The notes under the pieces: model-generated
Seen by the model: the letters and a program-made list of their open reading frames with translations, nothing else
What the model was told of the DNA's origin: nothing
The model's database searches: none
From: Nostoc sp. UHCC 0302
GTDB taxonomy: Bacteria; Cyanobacteriota; Cyanobacteriia; Cyanobacteriales; Nostocaceae
Reading direction: 5' to 3'
Assembly: GCF_038096175.1 (NCBI RefSeq)
Contig: NZ_CP151101.1
Location: forward strand, 248,001-312,000
DNA: 64,000 nt
Position numbers and translations under genes: made by a program
In this document: positions 1-9,000 of the stretch, piece after piece
Layout: each line of letters opens with the position of its first letter
Position numbering within the stretch: position 1 is the stretch's first letter

Positions 1-2
1 TT

Positions 3-1640
3 CGAGTCGAGATCGGTAATTATGAAATTGTCTTAGATGCAGGCACTCGTCCCAAGGGGAGTCAACCCTTACCCGCCTTTGAACATTTAAAAAACCCAAA
101 TCTGATTCTAATAACTCACGCGCACTCAGATCACATCGGCGCACTGCCAGTATTACATTCATTGTTTCCGGCTTGTCCCATGATCTGTACCCCTGGCACA
201 CGAGAAATTGCCCAAGTTATGTTATCAGATTGTTTGAAAGTACAGCAGCGGAATGAGGATTTTCAACCCCTATTTGATGAAACTGAACTTAGGGAAACGC
301 TTTTTCGCTTAGAAACTCAACCAATAGGTGTGGAGTTTGAACCACTGCCGGGACTCAAAGTAAAATTCATTAACGCTGGTCACATCGTCGGAGCAGCTTG
401 CATATACCTTCAATACGGTAATCGCACGATTTTATATACGGGTGACTATAATGTAGCCAACAGTCGGACAACAGAAGGATTACAACTTCATGATTTACCA
501 ACTGCTGATGTTTTGATTACTGAAGCTACATACGGCGCTAGCATTCATCCCAACCGCAAGCAGCAAGAAACAGAACTCGTGCAAGCAGTTTTAGAAATAG
601 TCAAAAGCGGTGGGAATGTTCTGATTCCAGCTTTTGCCTTGGGTCGCGCTCAAGAAATTATTCTCGCTCTCAAAACCAGCGCCAAATTCTCACAAACTAA
701 TATTCCGATCTATATTGATGGTTTAGTCAGAGCGATTACTGATGTCTTTAGTGAACACCTTAATTTCCTGCCGAAAGCTGTGCAAAACTTGGCGACTATC
801 GGTCGAACACCACCATTTATTGATGGGGTAAGAGTAATACCAATAACCGAACCAGAAGAACGCCCACTAGCTCTTGCTAAACCGAGTGTAATTATTGCCT
901 CTAGTGGTATGCTCACTGGTGGCGCTTCAGTCTACTATGCACAAACACTACTAGAGAGAGAAAACGCTGCAATATTTATTAGTGGCTACACAGATGAGGA
1001 ATCGCCTGGGCGATTACTGCAAGAGATGCAGACTGGAGAAACAGTCACAATTGATGAGAAAGACTATACAGTAAAAGCGCAAATCCGTAAGTTTAATCTC
1101 TCCGCACATACAGACCGGGTAGGCATTGGACAGGTAATTGCTAAAGTTGCACCACGTCACCTGATTTTAGTTCACGGCAGTTTCTCTGCTCTTAATGACT
1201 TAGCACGCACCGATTTGCAAAAACATTACATTATTCATATTCCTCGTGTTGGCGAGTCAGTAGAATATGGTGTAATGCCAACTTTCATTAGCGAAGCGAC
1301 TCAAATAGAACTCAATAAGCCAAAAGTTATAGAGTTAGAAATTGTTAGTGAGCATGATGGTGCTTGGATTCGAGTCCCAAGAGATGTTGTAGACAGTGAC
1401 CCCAGGTGGCAAGCACTCTCAACTGTTGGAAATATTCGTGCTAAATGGAACAATTCCTCATTGATTTTGATGCCTCTACGACCCCAATTTTTAGCACTTG
1501 ATAAAGCAAAGGAATCTCTTAATGATTGCTGCGCCAAGTGTCAGTTTTTACAAGATGAATTATGTTGCTCACAGCAAAGTCCACTATATGGATTTACAGT
1601 TGATCCACAGGGAATATGCCCGGAATTTACTAAAGCCTAA
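3..1640 (+). CDS. Beta-CASP metallo-beta-lactamase-fold ribonuclease-like protein, 5' end outside window
   Basis: The reading frame is open from base 3, so the start lies upstream of the window; the first ATG at 162 falls after the catalytic motif and is not the real start. The zinc-binding signature HAHSDH is encoded at about 117-137. Downstream come the other family marks: GHIVGA, YTGDYN, the acidic motif TEATYG, the beta-CASP segment PAFALGRAQE, and SAHTD with a late histidine. This is the full set expected of RNA-processing beta-CASP hydrolases (RNase J/Ysh1/CPSF73 relatives) that cut or trim RNA in the cytoplasm. The C-terminus has a cysteine cluster (CCAKC, then CC and C) that may bind metal. 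It is convergent with the next gene. The family is well supported; the substrate is unknown. Confidence 0.9.
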   Translation, partial: RVEIGNYEIVLDAGTRPKGSQPLPAFEHLKNPNLILITHAHSDHIGALPVLHSLFPACPMICTPGTREIAQVMLSDCLKVQQRNEDFQPLFDETELRETLFRLETQPIGVEFEPLPGLKVKFINAGHIVGAACIYLQYGNRTILYTGDYNVANSRTTEGLQLHDLPTADVLITEATYGASIHPNRKQQETELVQAVLEIVKSGGNVLIPAFALGRAQEIILALKTSAKFSQTNIPIYIDGLVRAITDVFSEHLNFLPKAVQNLATIGRTPPFIDGVRVIPITEPEERPLALAKPSVIIASSGMLTGGASVYYAQTLLERENAAIFISGYTDEESPGRLLQEMQTGETVTIDEKDYTVKAQIRKFNLSAHTDRVGIGQVIAKVAPRHLILVHGSFSALNDLARTDLQKHYIIHIPRVGESVEYGVMPTFISEATQIELNKPKVIELEIVSEHDGAWIRVPRDVVDSDPRWQALSTVGNIRAKWNNSSLILMPLRPQFLALDKAKESLNDCCAKCQFLQDELCCSQQSPLYGFTVDPQGICPEFTKA

Positions 1641-1652
1641 CTCTAAAGTAGC

Positions 1653-2405
1653 CTATTCCTCATCCTCTTGTTCGTACTCCTCATCCTCGTCTTCATCTTC
1701 GTCATAGTCATATTCCTCATCCCCATGTTCTTCTAGCCACTTTCGTTCTTCCTCTTTAGCGATTTCAAACATTATTCTTCTTCTCTCCTCCCTTTCCCTC
1801 TCAAGGGCTTCAATCTCTTGTTTTTCCTTTTCTAACTGTTCCCGCTTCAGCCTTTCTCTCTCTTGGGTTTCTTTCTCTACCCTCTCCCTCTCAATTCTTA
1901 TTAGCCGCTGCTCAATTCGCCCACAGTACAAATCCAAAGCCTTGCCTATCGCTGTTCCAGTAATCGCGCCTCCAGCTAGAAAGATTAAACCAGTTTTCCA
2001 ACCTTGGATTGGGCCACCACTCCACTCCAGGCGGGATTCATTGAAATAAACCAGTACGGCGAAAATCACAATTCCGACTACTGTATTAATCAGCGCGAAA
2101 ATTCTCGGTGTCAATTCTGTTTTTCTCAATATCAGCCACTGCCCCAGGCTGACGATGATACTGAAGATAACGGCAGCAATGGCGCACAGAATAATATTGT
2201 CTGGAAATCTGAACGGGTCTACTCTTAAGTTGATAATCAGTGGGACGACAATGAAGGAAGAGAGCAATAAACCGAGAAATAAGCTGGCAGAACTCATTAG
2301 CGCCCAATATCGCCCCAAGTAACCCAGGCGAAACTTCAGCACCCATTCCTGGATTCCAAACATCAGCATCCAAAATGCAACTGCCGCGCTTACGTAATCA
2401 AGCAT
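1653..2405 (-). CDS. Membrane protein with charged coiled coil and acidic tail
   Basis: A 250-aa protein with roughly four to five hydrophobic segments in the first 160 residues, including about 39-60, 71-93, 102-121 and 138-157. A Glu/Arg-rich helix follows (about 165-225, ERE/KEKQE-type repeats), probably a coiled coil, and then a very acidic tail (about 229-250, mostly Asp, Glu and Tyr). It probably sits in the inner membrane with the coiled coil in the cytoplasm. I do not recognise a family. The gene converges with the beta-CASP gene, with 12 bp between stops. The acidic tail is encoded by a low-complexity repeat, which also produces a spurious Ser-rich frame on the other strand. Confidence 0.8.
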   Translation of the reverse strand: MLDYVSAAVAFWMLMFGIQEWVLKFRLGYLGRYWALMSSASLFLGLLLSSFIVVPLIINLRVDPFRFPDNIILCAIAAVIFSIIVSLGQWLILRKTELTPRIFALINTVVGIVIFAVLVYFNESRLEWSGGPIQGWKTGLIFLAGGAITGTAIGKALDLYCGRIEQRLIRIERERVEKETQERERLKREQLEKEKQEIEALEREREERRRIMFEIAKEEERKWLEEHGDEEYDYDEDEDEDEEYEQEDEE

Positions 2406-3071
2406 TAGCCCAAGTTTTACCCGTGTGTTGAAGAGGGTATTTCCTAGAATAAACCGAAATTATCTGTGATGTTTGACTTTTAGCCTTCGTTACGGTTCGT
2501 TACAGCGATTGCTCAAGCGCGCTGCTGATGGCGATCACATGGCTGTTTATATAGTATATTTGTACTTGTAAACAGTTAAACTGCCAACGGCAAAAAGTAA
2601 AAACACTCCAAAAAGCTTCTAGAAGTTGATTCTAGGGGCATTTTATTATTTTTTTGGACTCTAAAGATCAATTTCACATCCCTCAACAATTCCGTTATAC
2701 GCTGTTAAGGGTTGAGTAGACAGGCATGGCGGTAATGATTCATCATCAAAAGTCAGCGTCACAATAAAAGTATTTTTAATGCTAAGTGGTGACTTATTGT
2801 TAACATTTCACAAAAGCATTATGGCAATTGACCAAACCCTTGCATCTTAGCTTTTTTCATCTAAATTCTCTGCCTGTTTGCCAGCTATCACTACAGGTTC
2901 GTTAGGCAATTTTTCTGTTGGGCTACGCCAATTTCTCAAAGAGTATCAGGCTTGTACAAATTTAATTCACCACACCTAGAATTTGTGCCTGGATCTCTCT
3001 GCTGCTTCCATGCAGTTAAAACGCTGCGCTAGTTGTCAATGAAAACTATCTCGGACTTCAGGAGAAAAACA
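2406..3071. other. Intergenic region, no gene seen
   Basis: An AT-rich stretch between two divergent genes. It must hold both promoters, but I see no convincing -35/-10 pair. A short palindrome (cttctagaag) lies near 2620 and is followed by a T-rich run. A segment near 2895-2935 resembles the small dispersed repeats of Nostoc. No open frame with coding character was found. Confidence 0.5.
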
Positions 3072-3536
3072 ATGGATATTCAAATCGCGCTCAACTGGAC
3101 AATTCAAGTTTTGGTTATGGGCTTCGTTATTGTTATGGTGATGGATTTTGTGAACGGTTTGTTCTGGCTACCATATTCAGCGATCGCACCAACCGCTACA
3201 CCAAACTATGCACTCGCCACCATACCCAGTACATCACCAGAGCCAGTCCCCGCATTAATACCACCAATTGCCACACCAGCACCACAGTTCGCACAACTAC
3301 CCAATCCTTGGGAACTCACAGAAATTTCAGCAATCCCAATACAGCCTCAGCCTGTTGTACTTGAGTTCCCCTCACTTCCTTTGCTACTGCCAGCAGCCCA
3401 AGTGCAACCAACCACAACTAAGCCCAAATCCACCAAAGCCAAAGCATCTAAACCAAAATCTACCAAAACTACCCCAACCAGCAAGCGCAAAACTCCTGTA
3501 ACACCTTGCAAACAGAGCAAGAAATCCGCAGCTTAA
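3072..3536 (+). CDS. Membrane-anchored proline/lysine-rich protein
   Basis: I chose the ATG at 3072 because AGGAG lies about 8 nt upstream; an in-frame TTG at 3033 and ATG at 3039 lack this. The 154-aa product has one hydrophobic segment near the N-terminus (about residues 8-33). A long Pro/Ala/Thr-rich stretch follows, and the tail is rich in Lys, Ser and Thr with repeated KPKSTK-like units. This looks like an anchored protein with a disordered, positively charged domain that could bind nucleic acid or cell wall. No family is recognised. Confidence 0.65.
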   Translation: MDIQIALNWTIQVLVMGFVIVMVMDFVNGLFWLPYSAIAPTATPNYALATIPSTSPEPVPALIPPIATPAPQFAQLPNPWELTEISAIPIQPQPVVLEFPSLPLLLPAAQVQPTTTKPKSTKAKASKPKSTKTTPTSKRKTPVTPCKQSKKSAA

Positions 3537-3634
3537 TCTCACAGGTCAAGGGGAGTGATCGCCCTGTTAAGCCCTGGGGCGAGCGCTTCTGGTGCTAAAA
3601 ACTTTGCCTAAGAATCTTGACGTATCAGAAAAAA

Positions 3635-3919
3635 ATGATTATCACTTCAGACATAGCATTAGCCATAGGCGTTAACTTTCTGTTTGCAGTTCACCGACCT
3701 TGCATTCGTGAAGAAATTCGTTTGTATTTAGAGTTAGCCCAAGAGGATTTGTGTTTTTTGAATTTTTGGGATCTCGATAATGGCATATTGAAGCTAACTT
3801 TCTATGATGGAACCGAGATGTATTTCGATGCTCTCTCAAGTTGTACTTTCAATTTCCTTAAGGAACAAGTTGAGTTTTTTGCAGACGCAATCCAATTTCC
3901 TCGCACCATAACCAACTGA
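3635..3919 (+). CDS. Small hypothetical protein, paralogue of the one at 4382-4603
   Basis: A 94-aa acidic protein of unknown function. An upstream TTG at 3617 is possible, but the ATG at 3635 is preferred. The segment LKLTFYDGTEMYFDALSS is closely echoed by LLLTFYDDDKTSLDLTS in the small protein encoded about 460 bp downstream, so the two look like diverged copies of one family. The remains of a methyltransferase gene lie between them. Nothing in the sequence points to a catalytic function. Confidence 0.5.
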   Translation: MIITSDIALAIGVNFLFAVHRPCIREEIRLYLELAQEDLCFLNFWDLDNGILKLTFYDGTEMYFDALSSCTFNFLKEQVEFFADAIQFPRTITN

Positions 3920-3958
3920 AGCGAGGAGAAGCCCAAGGTAATTTAAGCTATCTATTAA

Positions 3959-4216
3959 AAGAGCGATCGCACACTACTGGCGCGTTCGCATGAAGGCGTT
4001 GGCGCTGCATCTGATAGAACGAAGATTCTGCGGCAGCTATTCCTTGGCACACCACTATTTTCTGTGAATACTGAACAGATCAACGATTATTTAGCTCTTC
4101 AAACTCAGCCCTCGGTGGTGTTGATGAATCCACCATTCTCATCATCTCCCCGATTGCGCGATCAACTACGCTGGGTGTTCCGCCATCGCAATCCTGGCGC
4201 AATACCCCGGCAATGA
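3959..4216 (+). pseudogene. Fragment of an N6-adenine DNA methyltransferase
   Basis: A frame open from just after a stop at 3956 to a TGA at 4214 has no plausible start. It encodes a segment ending in VVLMNPPFSSSP (about 4115-4150). NPPF after a hydrophobic strand is the catalytic motif IV of N6-adenine (gamma-type) methyltransferases, and the preceding part (LRQLFLGTPLFS...INDYL) fits the strand and helix before it. Nothing else of the roughly 1000-aa family members remains. I read it as a decayed internal fragment of a plasmid DNA methylase, with no expected product. Confidence 0.6.
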
Positions 4217-4381
4217 AGACTGGGGACATCCTGTGGGGAATATCAGAGTTAGTTAAGACGGCATCAGCACGTTTCGTGACCGCGCGTTAACCGTAAGTAC
4301 GCTCATCTACTGGCGGTTTATTTTTAAAAGAATGGCGCTCTGCTCAAACTTTTTGAAGTCCAACTATCACTTTTGTTAAAT

Positions 4382-4603
4382 ATGGAAACCAATTGTTCTC
4401 TAATCACAGAAAGTATGCAAGCTTCTTTGAAAACTCTTACAAGGCTAGACATCGTAATAGCTTGGGAGGTTAAAGGAACGCAATTGCTTCTAACTTTCTA
4501 CGATGATGACAAAACATCACTTGACTTAACATCGCCTGATACATCTAACACTCTAGAGTACACTGCCGACTTGTATCAATCTCAAGAAGAAGAGTGGGAT
4601 TAG
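4382..4603 (+). CDS. Small acidic hypothetical protein, paralogue of the one at 3635-3919
   Basis: A 73-aa protein starting at the ATG at 4382; an in-frame TTG lies 9 nt earlier. It is rich in Asp, Glu, Thr and Leu. The central LLLTFYDDDKTSLDLTS matches the upstream small protein, suggesting duplication with divergence. No known domain is recognised. No Shine-Dalgarno sequence is evident, so expression is uncertain. Confidence 0.4.
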   Translation: METNCSLITESMQASLKTLTRLDIVIAWEVKGTQLLLTFYDDDKTSLDLTSPDTSNTLEYTADLYQSQEEEWD

Positions 4604-4795
4604 CAGTTAGAAATATTTTAGAATCAGTTGTAATCGTCAGCACTAAGTATGCTGGCGATTATTTTTTGTAGGTAGCATTCCATTGTTTTGAACCAAGTGA
4701 TCGCATTAAGCAGTTATGTCTGGCACAAATAATTAATTCAATTTCTTAAAAACGCTCCGCGAGAGATTGATGAAAATCTTGTGGAGAAAGCAATT

Positions 4796-5263
4796 ATGGC
4801 TAAGAAAGACTTTACAGCCGCCCAAGCCGTTGAGTTGTACATCGGCAACTATCGGTTTGATGCTATTAGGATTGTTGAGACGAAAGAGTACCGGATGTCT
4901 CAAAATCAAATCCTTTCAACAATTGGTATCAATCGTAACTGGCTAATCACGTTACCTTTTAAAGCACCTAAAATCTATCAAAAGTTTGTAGGGTATGGAC
5001 TAAATCATGTTACCCTTTTTGCGGAATATACTGTCAATGGCGTTGGAACCCGTGCTGAAACAATATCAGTAAAGGATGCCAGAATAATTTGGCGTTATTT
5101 CAATACAAAAGGAAATGCACAAGCTCGGAAGTTAATTGATGCGCTCTCAGAAGACTCACTCACCAGCAGGTTCGAGCAAGTTTGGGGTGAGCAACGAACA
5201 ATTGAACAGCGGCGCATAGGTGATTGCCGCATCCTTGATACACCGATTAAGCCACTCTGTTAA
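4796..5263 (+). CDS. Hypothetical protein, 155 aa
   Basis: The ATG at 4796 is chosen because GGAGAAAG lies just upstream; a GTG at 4781 is a weaker alternative. The product is mixed alpha/beta and basic. It has no transmembrane segment and no motif I recognise, although the middle (GYGLNHVTLFAEYTVNG) suggests a small beta domain and the C-terminus is helical and charged. Its stop codon lies inside a perfect 12-bp stem-loop and overlaps the stop of the convergent TPR gene by 4 nt. Confidence 0.65.
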   Translation: MAKKDFTAAQAVELYIGNYRFDAIRIVETKEYRMSQNQILSTIGINRNWLITLPFKAPKIYQKFVGYGLNHVTLFAEYTVNGVGTRAETISVKDARIIWRYFNTKGNAQARKLIDALSEDSLTSRFEQVWGEQRTIEQRRIGDCRILDTPIKPLC

Positions 5264-5283
5264 TTAGAGTGGCTTAATGTTTT
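5247..5283 (+). terminator. Stem-loop terminator overlapping two stop codons
   Basis: The arms 5247-5258 (ttaagccactct) and 5266-5277 (agagtggcttaa) are perfect reverse complements, with a 7-nt loop and a T-rich run after the right arm. The stem contains the last codons of the gene at 4796-5263 and the stop codons of both convergent genes. It probably terminates the plus-strand gene and may limit read-through from the other side. Confidence 0.75.
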
Positions 5284-6036
5284 CTCTGCCATCCTGCTTT
5301 CAAAGCCAAACAAGTCCTTATATACTTCATAATTTGGAAAAAGTTGCATAATTAAACTTCTCGTGAAAATACAGTATGCTATATTTTCTTGAGCTTCATA
5401 TAAATCGAAAGCACGAAATAAATCTTTTTTGGCTGGCTCCTCATCGCCTAAATGAAACTTGACTGTTCCTCTACCGCAATAAGCTTCTGGACAATTAGGA
5501 TTGAGAAGTAATGCTTTTTCTAACTCTGCGAGTGATTCTGGCAATTCTCCCGACAAAAAATGAATATTTGCTTTGTTTATGTAGGGTTCTGTACGGTTAG
5601 GCTCAAGTGATATTACTTTGTCAAAATCCTCCATTGCCGCTTGTAAATCACCAATATAATTTTTATAGACATCAGCCCGATTAAGATAAGCTTCAACTAA
5701 ATTTGGATTCATTGCAATCGCTTGATTATAGTCTTCAACAACAAGAGAAAATTCCGATTTTTGACAAATTTTTAATCGAGCTAAACCCCTGTTATTATAT
5801 GCCTCTGCTAAATTTGGGTTCATAGCTAATGCGCTGTCAAACATTTGAATCGCACCTTCATACTTCCCAATTTGAAACTGAATTATTCCTATCGTATTGT
5901 GAACTTCAGCATAATTAGGATTAAATAGTAATGCTTGCTCGAAACATGGAATTGCTGCCTCTATATTCCCCGTTTTGAGATATTCTAAACCTTGATGATA
6001 AAAAACTTGCGCTTCTGACAAATTAACTGTGTCCAT
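5260..6036 (-). CDS. TPR-repeat protein
   Basis: A 258-aa protein built of about six tetratricopeptide repeats through residues 8-225, seen from recurring patterns such as GNIEAAIPCFEQALLFNPNYAE and AYNNRGLARLK. TPR arrays are scaffolds for protein-protein contact. The gene lies 34 bp downstream of the large polymerase-like gene on the same strand, so the two are probably co-transcribed. The TPR protein may act as its partner, but that is inference from position only. No signal peptide is seen, so it is probably cytoplasmic. Confidence 0.85.
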   Translation of the reverse strand: MDTVNLSEAQVFYHQGLEYLKTGNIEAAIPCFEQALLFNPNYAEVHNTIGIIQFQIGKYEGAIQMFDSALAMNPNLAEAYNNRGLARLKICQKSEFSLVVEDYNQAIAMNPNLVEAYLNRADVYKNYIGDLQAAMEDFDKVISLEPNRTEPYINKANIHFLSGELPESLAELEKALLLNPNCPEAYCGRGTVKFHLGDEEPAKKDLFRAFDLYEAQENIAYCIFTRSLIMQLFPNYEVYKDLFGFESRMAEKTLSHSN

Positions 6037-6070
6037 AACTTCTAATATATCTAGTGAAATTTTTTCAAAT

Positions 6071-9000
6071 CTAGCTCTGTAATTCTACATCCTGTTCTTG
6101 ATTTTGAGCCAAAGCTTTATCTAACTGAGTATTTGCATTCTCGAAAGTCTGCAACACTTCTGAAGTTACTTTATTAATTTGCACTTTGCCTGATTCCAAA
6201 CTCAAAATCACTTCGCCATTCTTTTGTGCTAGAGCTAAATCTTTGGTTTGGGCATTGAAGCTCAAATCGTAAGTTTTTCCATTGACGAACGTAAAACCGT
6301 CTCTTGCCGGTTGCCCCCAGACCATACCCACCTTCTGAGCAATTTGAGTAAGTCGGCTAATTGCTTCTAAGTCTTGTTTGTCCTTAGTCATTGCGGCTGT
6401 TGCTTGGGGTGATAGCTGAGTACCTGTTTTGAAAGCGTTGGCAACTTCTACAATCCGTTGCTTGTAGGCTTCAGGCTTACCTAGTTTATCAGCAGCAGCG
6501 TACCATTCTCTTAAATTGTCGATAGTTAATGATTGAGATTTTTCAACAGACGCAACAGCTTGTTCATTACTACTGTAATTACTTTTAATCGGCTGAACTT
6601 TTGGTTCACTTATCTCAATTACTTGTGGCTGTGGCGGCAAGAGATGTTTTGGTCTGTCAGGTAGCGTTCGTACTTTCTCTTGATACTGTTCCTGGGACTC
6701 AATCACATCCCCAAACTTATTGAGCATCGCTTTTTTAACTGATTCAGGAATGGAAGAGTTTACCAAGTTAAATACTGCCAATCCCTTCTTAGTTTCTAAC
6801 GGTACATCCTCTCTTGGTACAGGAGTGAGCGCAATGTTCTTGCCGTTGAGCCACTTGGTTACTGCTTCAATTTTATGATTATCTACTACCAGTTGAGTTA
6901 GTCCTAACATTTTGTCTTCTGGCGTAGCGAACAATATAGTAGGACGTTCTTTAATTTTGTCAAGGATTGGCGCGGTTTTTTCTATCGCTTCTTGTTGCTC
7001 TTGATTGACTATTTGTTGACTGAAAACCTGATTCTCCTTAACCCAAGTTTTGGGATACTCAACTGTAGTGGGGTCAATCTTCACCATCATTGTTGTTGAG
7101 ATATTACTTTGCAATTTGGCTGGTACTGGAGTTAACCTCCCAAAATTCAAAACTCCCAATTGTTTGAGAGCTTCTTTATCCTTTTTAAAATGTAACACCC
7201 CAAGCGGTTCTCCATTCAAAAACACTGCATCTCTTGTTTTTAATGGTGGCACTTCTAAAATAACTTTTCTATATTCAGCGTCGTGAAAAATTTTTCCTTT
7301 ATAATCATAAGAGTTAATCTTATCAATCTTCAATAAATTTCCATTGGGCGACTCAGCAATTAAACACGCATAATTTTTACTCTCGGAAATAGTTGTTAGT
7401 TTTAAATTGAGTGGATTGCCATCTTTGATATAATTAAATGCTTGAAGCTGTTTGACAGAATCAGCATCTAATTCTCCCAACACTCGACCATCTAACTTGA
7501 TTTTTACTGTTTCATCCGGTACTGGTACTGTACCAATTTCTAACATCACCTCTTGAGCGTGGAAAACTTTTTCGGCATGAGCAAATTTCTTGATTTCTCT
7601 GATAGTAAACTCTATCGGATCTGTCCCTGTCAGAGAAATTGTGGCGTTCGCGGTGTAAGTTTCCCCTGGCAATACATTAGCTTGAGCCTTTGTGCCGATG
7701 GGTAATTGTCCCGTTCTTGGCTCTAACGGTGCAAATTCTTTGTATTCACCATCACCATCTTGTACAAATACTAATCTCAAAGCGTGGCGTTCATGCTCTG
7801 GAGGATGATGAGATGCCCTAATTTCAATCGGATATTTCTCATCCTGATTCCAAGCTTTATCCTTGAAATTGTTCGCCTCATTACCTAATGTCCCAACTCT
7901 CAGTTCAGCAAATTGCATCTGATTTAGCCGGGATATAATTTCATCCCCAAACGCCGCGAACACAAAGTTGGGAGTCTTTTTCTGTATAGAGCTTTTACCT
8001 GATTGTTTATCCTCTAGCTCATCCTGCCTCGCCGCCCCCACACTCCATGCCGCGGAGGCCGCCGACAATCGCTCATGTTCTGGTATGCTAGCGCGAAATT
8101 CTTCAGCAAATTTATAAGCTTGCTGGAACATTAGTCTAGTCTGCCCTTTAGTCAGTTCGGGTCGGAATTCAACCACAGAAGCATTACTCGTCGCCATCCC
8201 TGGCTTGAGGTTATTTTCTTCAACTGACTGTGGACTGACTGTTCCCAGCCTACGGTACAATGTCTGGCCATCATCCCCAATTTCACTATTTATTTGGGCG
8301 AGTGCCAGTAATTTTTGAGATCGCTTGTCCGTTTCTAGTTTCAGATTTATGCTCTGTGCTTTCCAGATTAGAGGATGGTCGTAATAAGTTAGGTTCGTTA
8401 TCTCAAGCTTTGCTCCCTGTTGCGTTTGAATAATTGCACTAGGGCCACGCTCACTTTCCCTCCGCTTTTCCATTGAAACTGCGGTGTTGAATAAACGGTC
8501 GAACTCGGATTTGGCAGCGAGCGCGTTAAATCTTTGTTGAGGGGTGAACTCAACGCCCTTGAATAAATCGTGGAACTGAACTATGGGGCGTGATTCTAGT
8601 TGTGATTGTTGGAAGTACTTGTTAGTTTGGTTGATGATTAGCTCTACGGGTGAGTAACCTGTGGTTCTTATTCCAGAATTTAAATAAGTAGATTTATTTT
8701 TTTTTCCTTTAATATAATCAACTTGGCGATATAAATAACGGCTGTTCTCTTTAATTAAGCCCATTTCCGGCTTTTTAGAACTTTTGAATAAATCTACAGC
8801 TATTTGATTGTGATAACACGCCTCCTCAATCATTATCCTGTACAAGGAGCGATTTTTCTCCATCGCTTGGGATATAATTTCATCTGTTCTAGGTGAATTT
8901 GCTAAAGCTATAAAATCTTTTATGTAAGGCTTATATTCTTCTCTAATTGGTAATGGATTAATCAAGTAATTCTCAGTTTCTAATAATTTTTGATAATGCT

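Noticed and set aside
1498-1707. Ser-rich 69-aa frame
   Set aside because: Shadow of the acidic tail of the membrane protein on the other strand and of the end of the beta-CASP gene.
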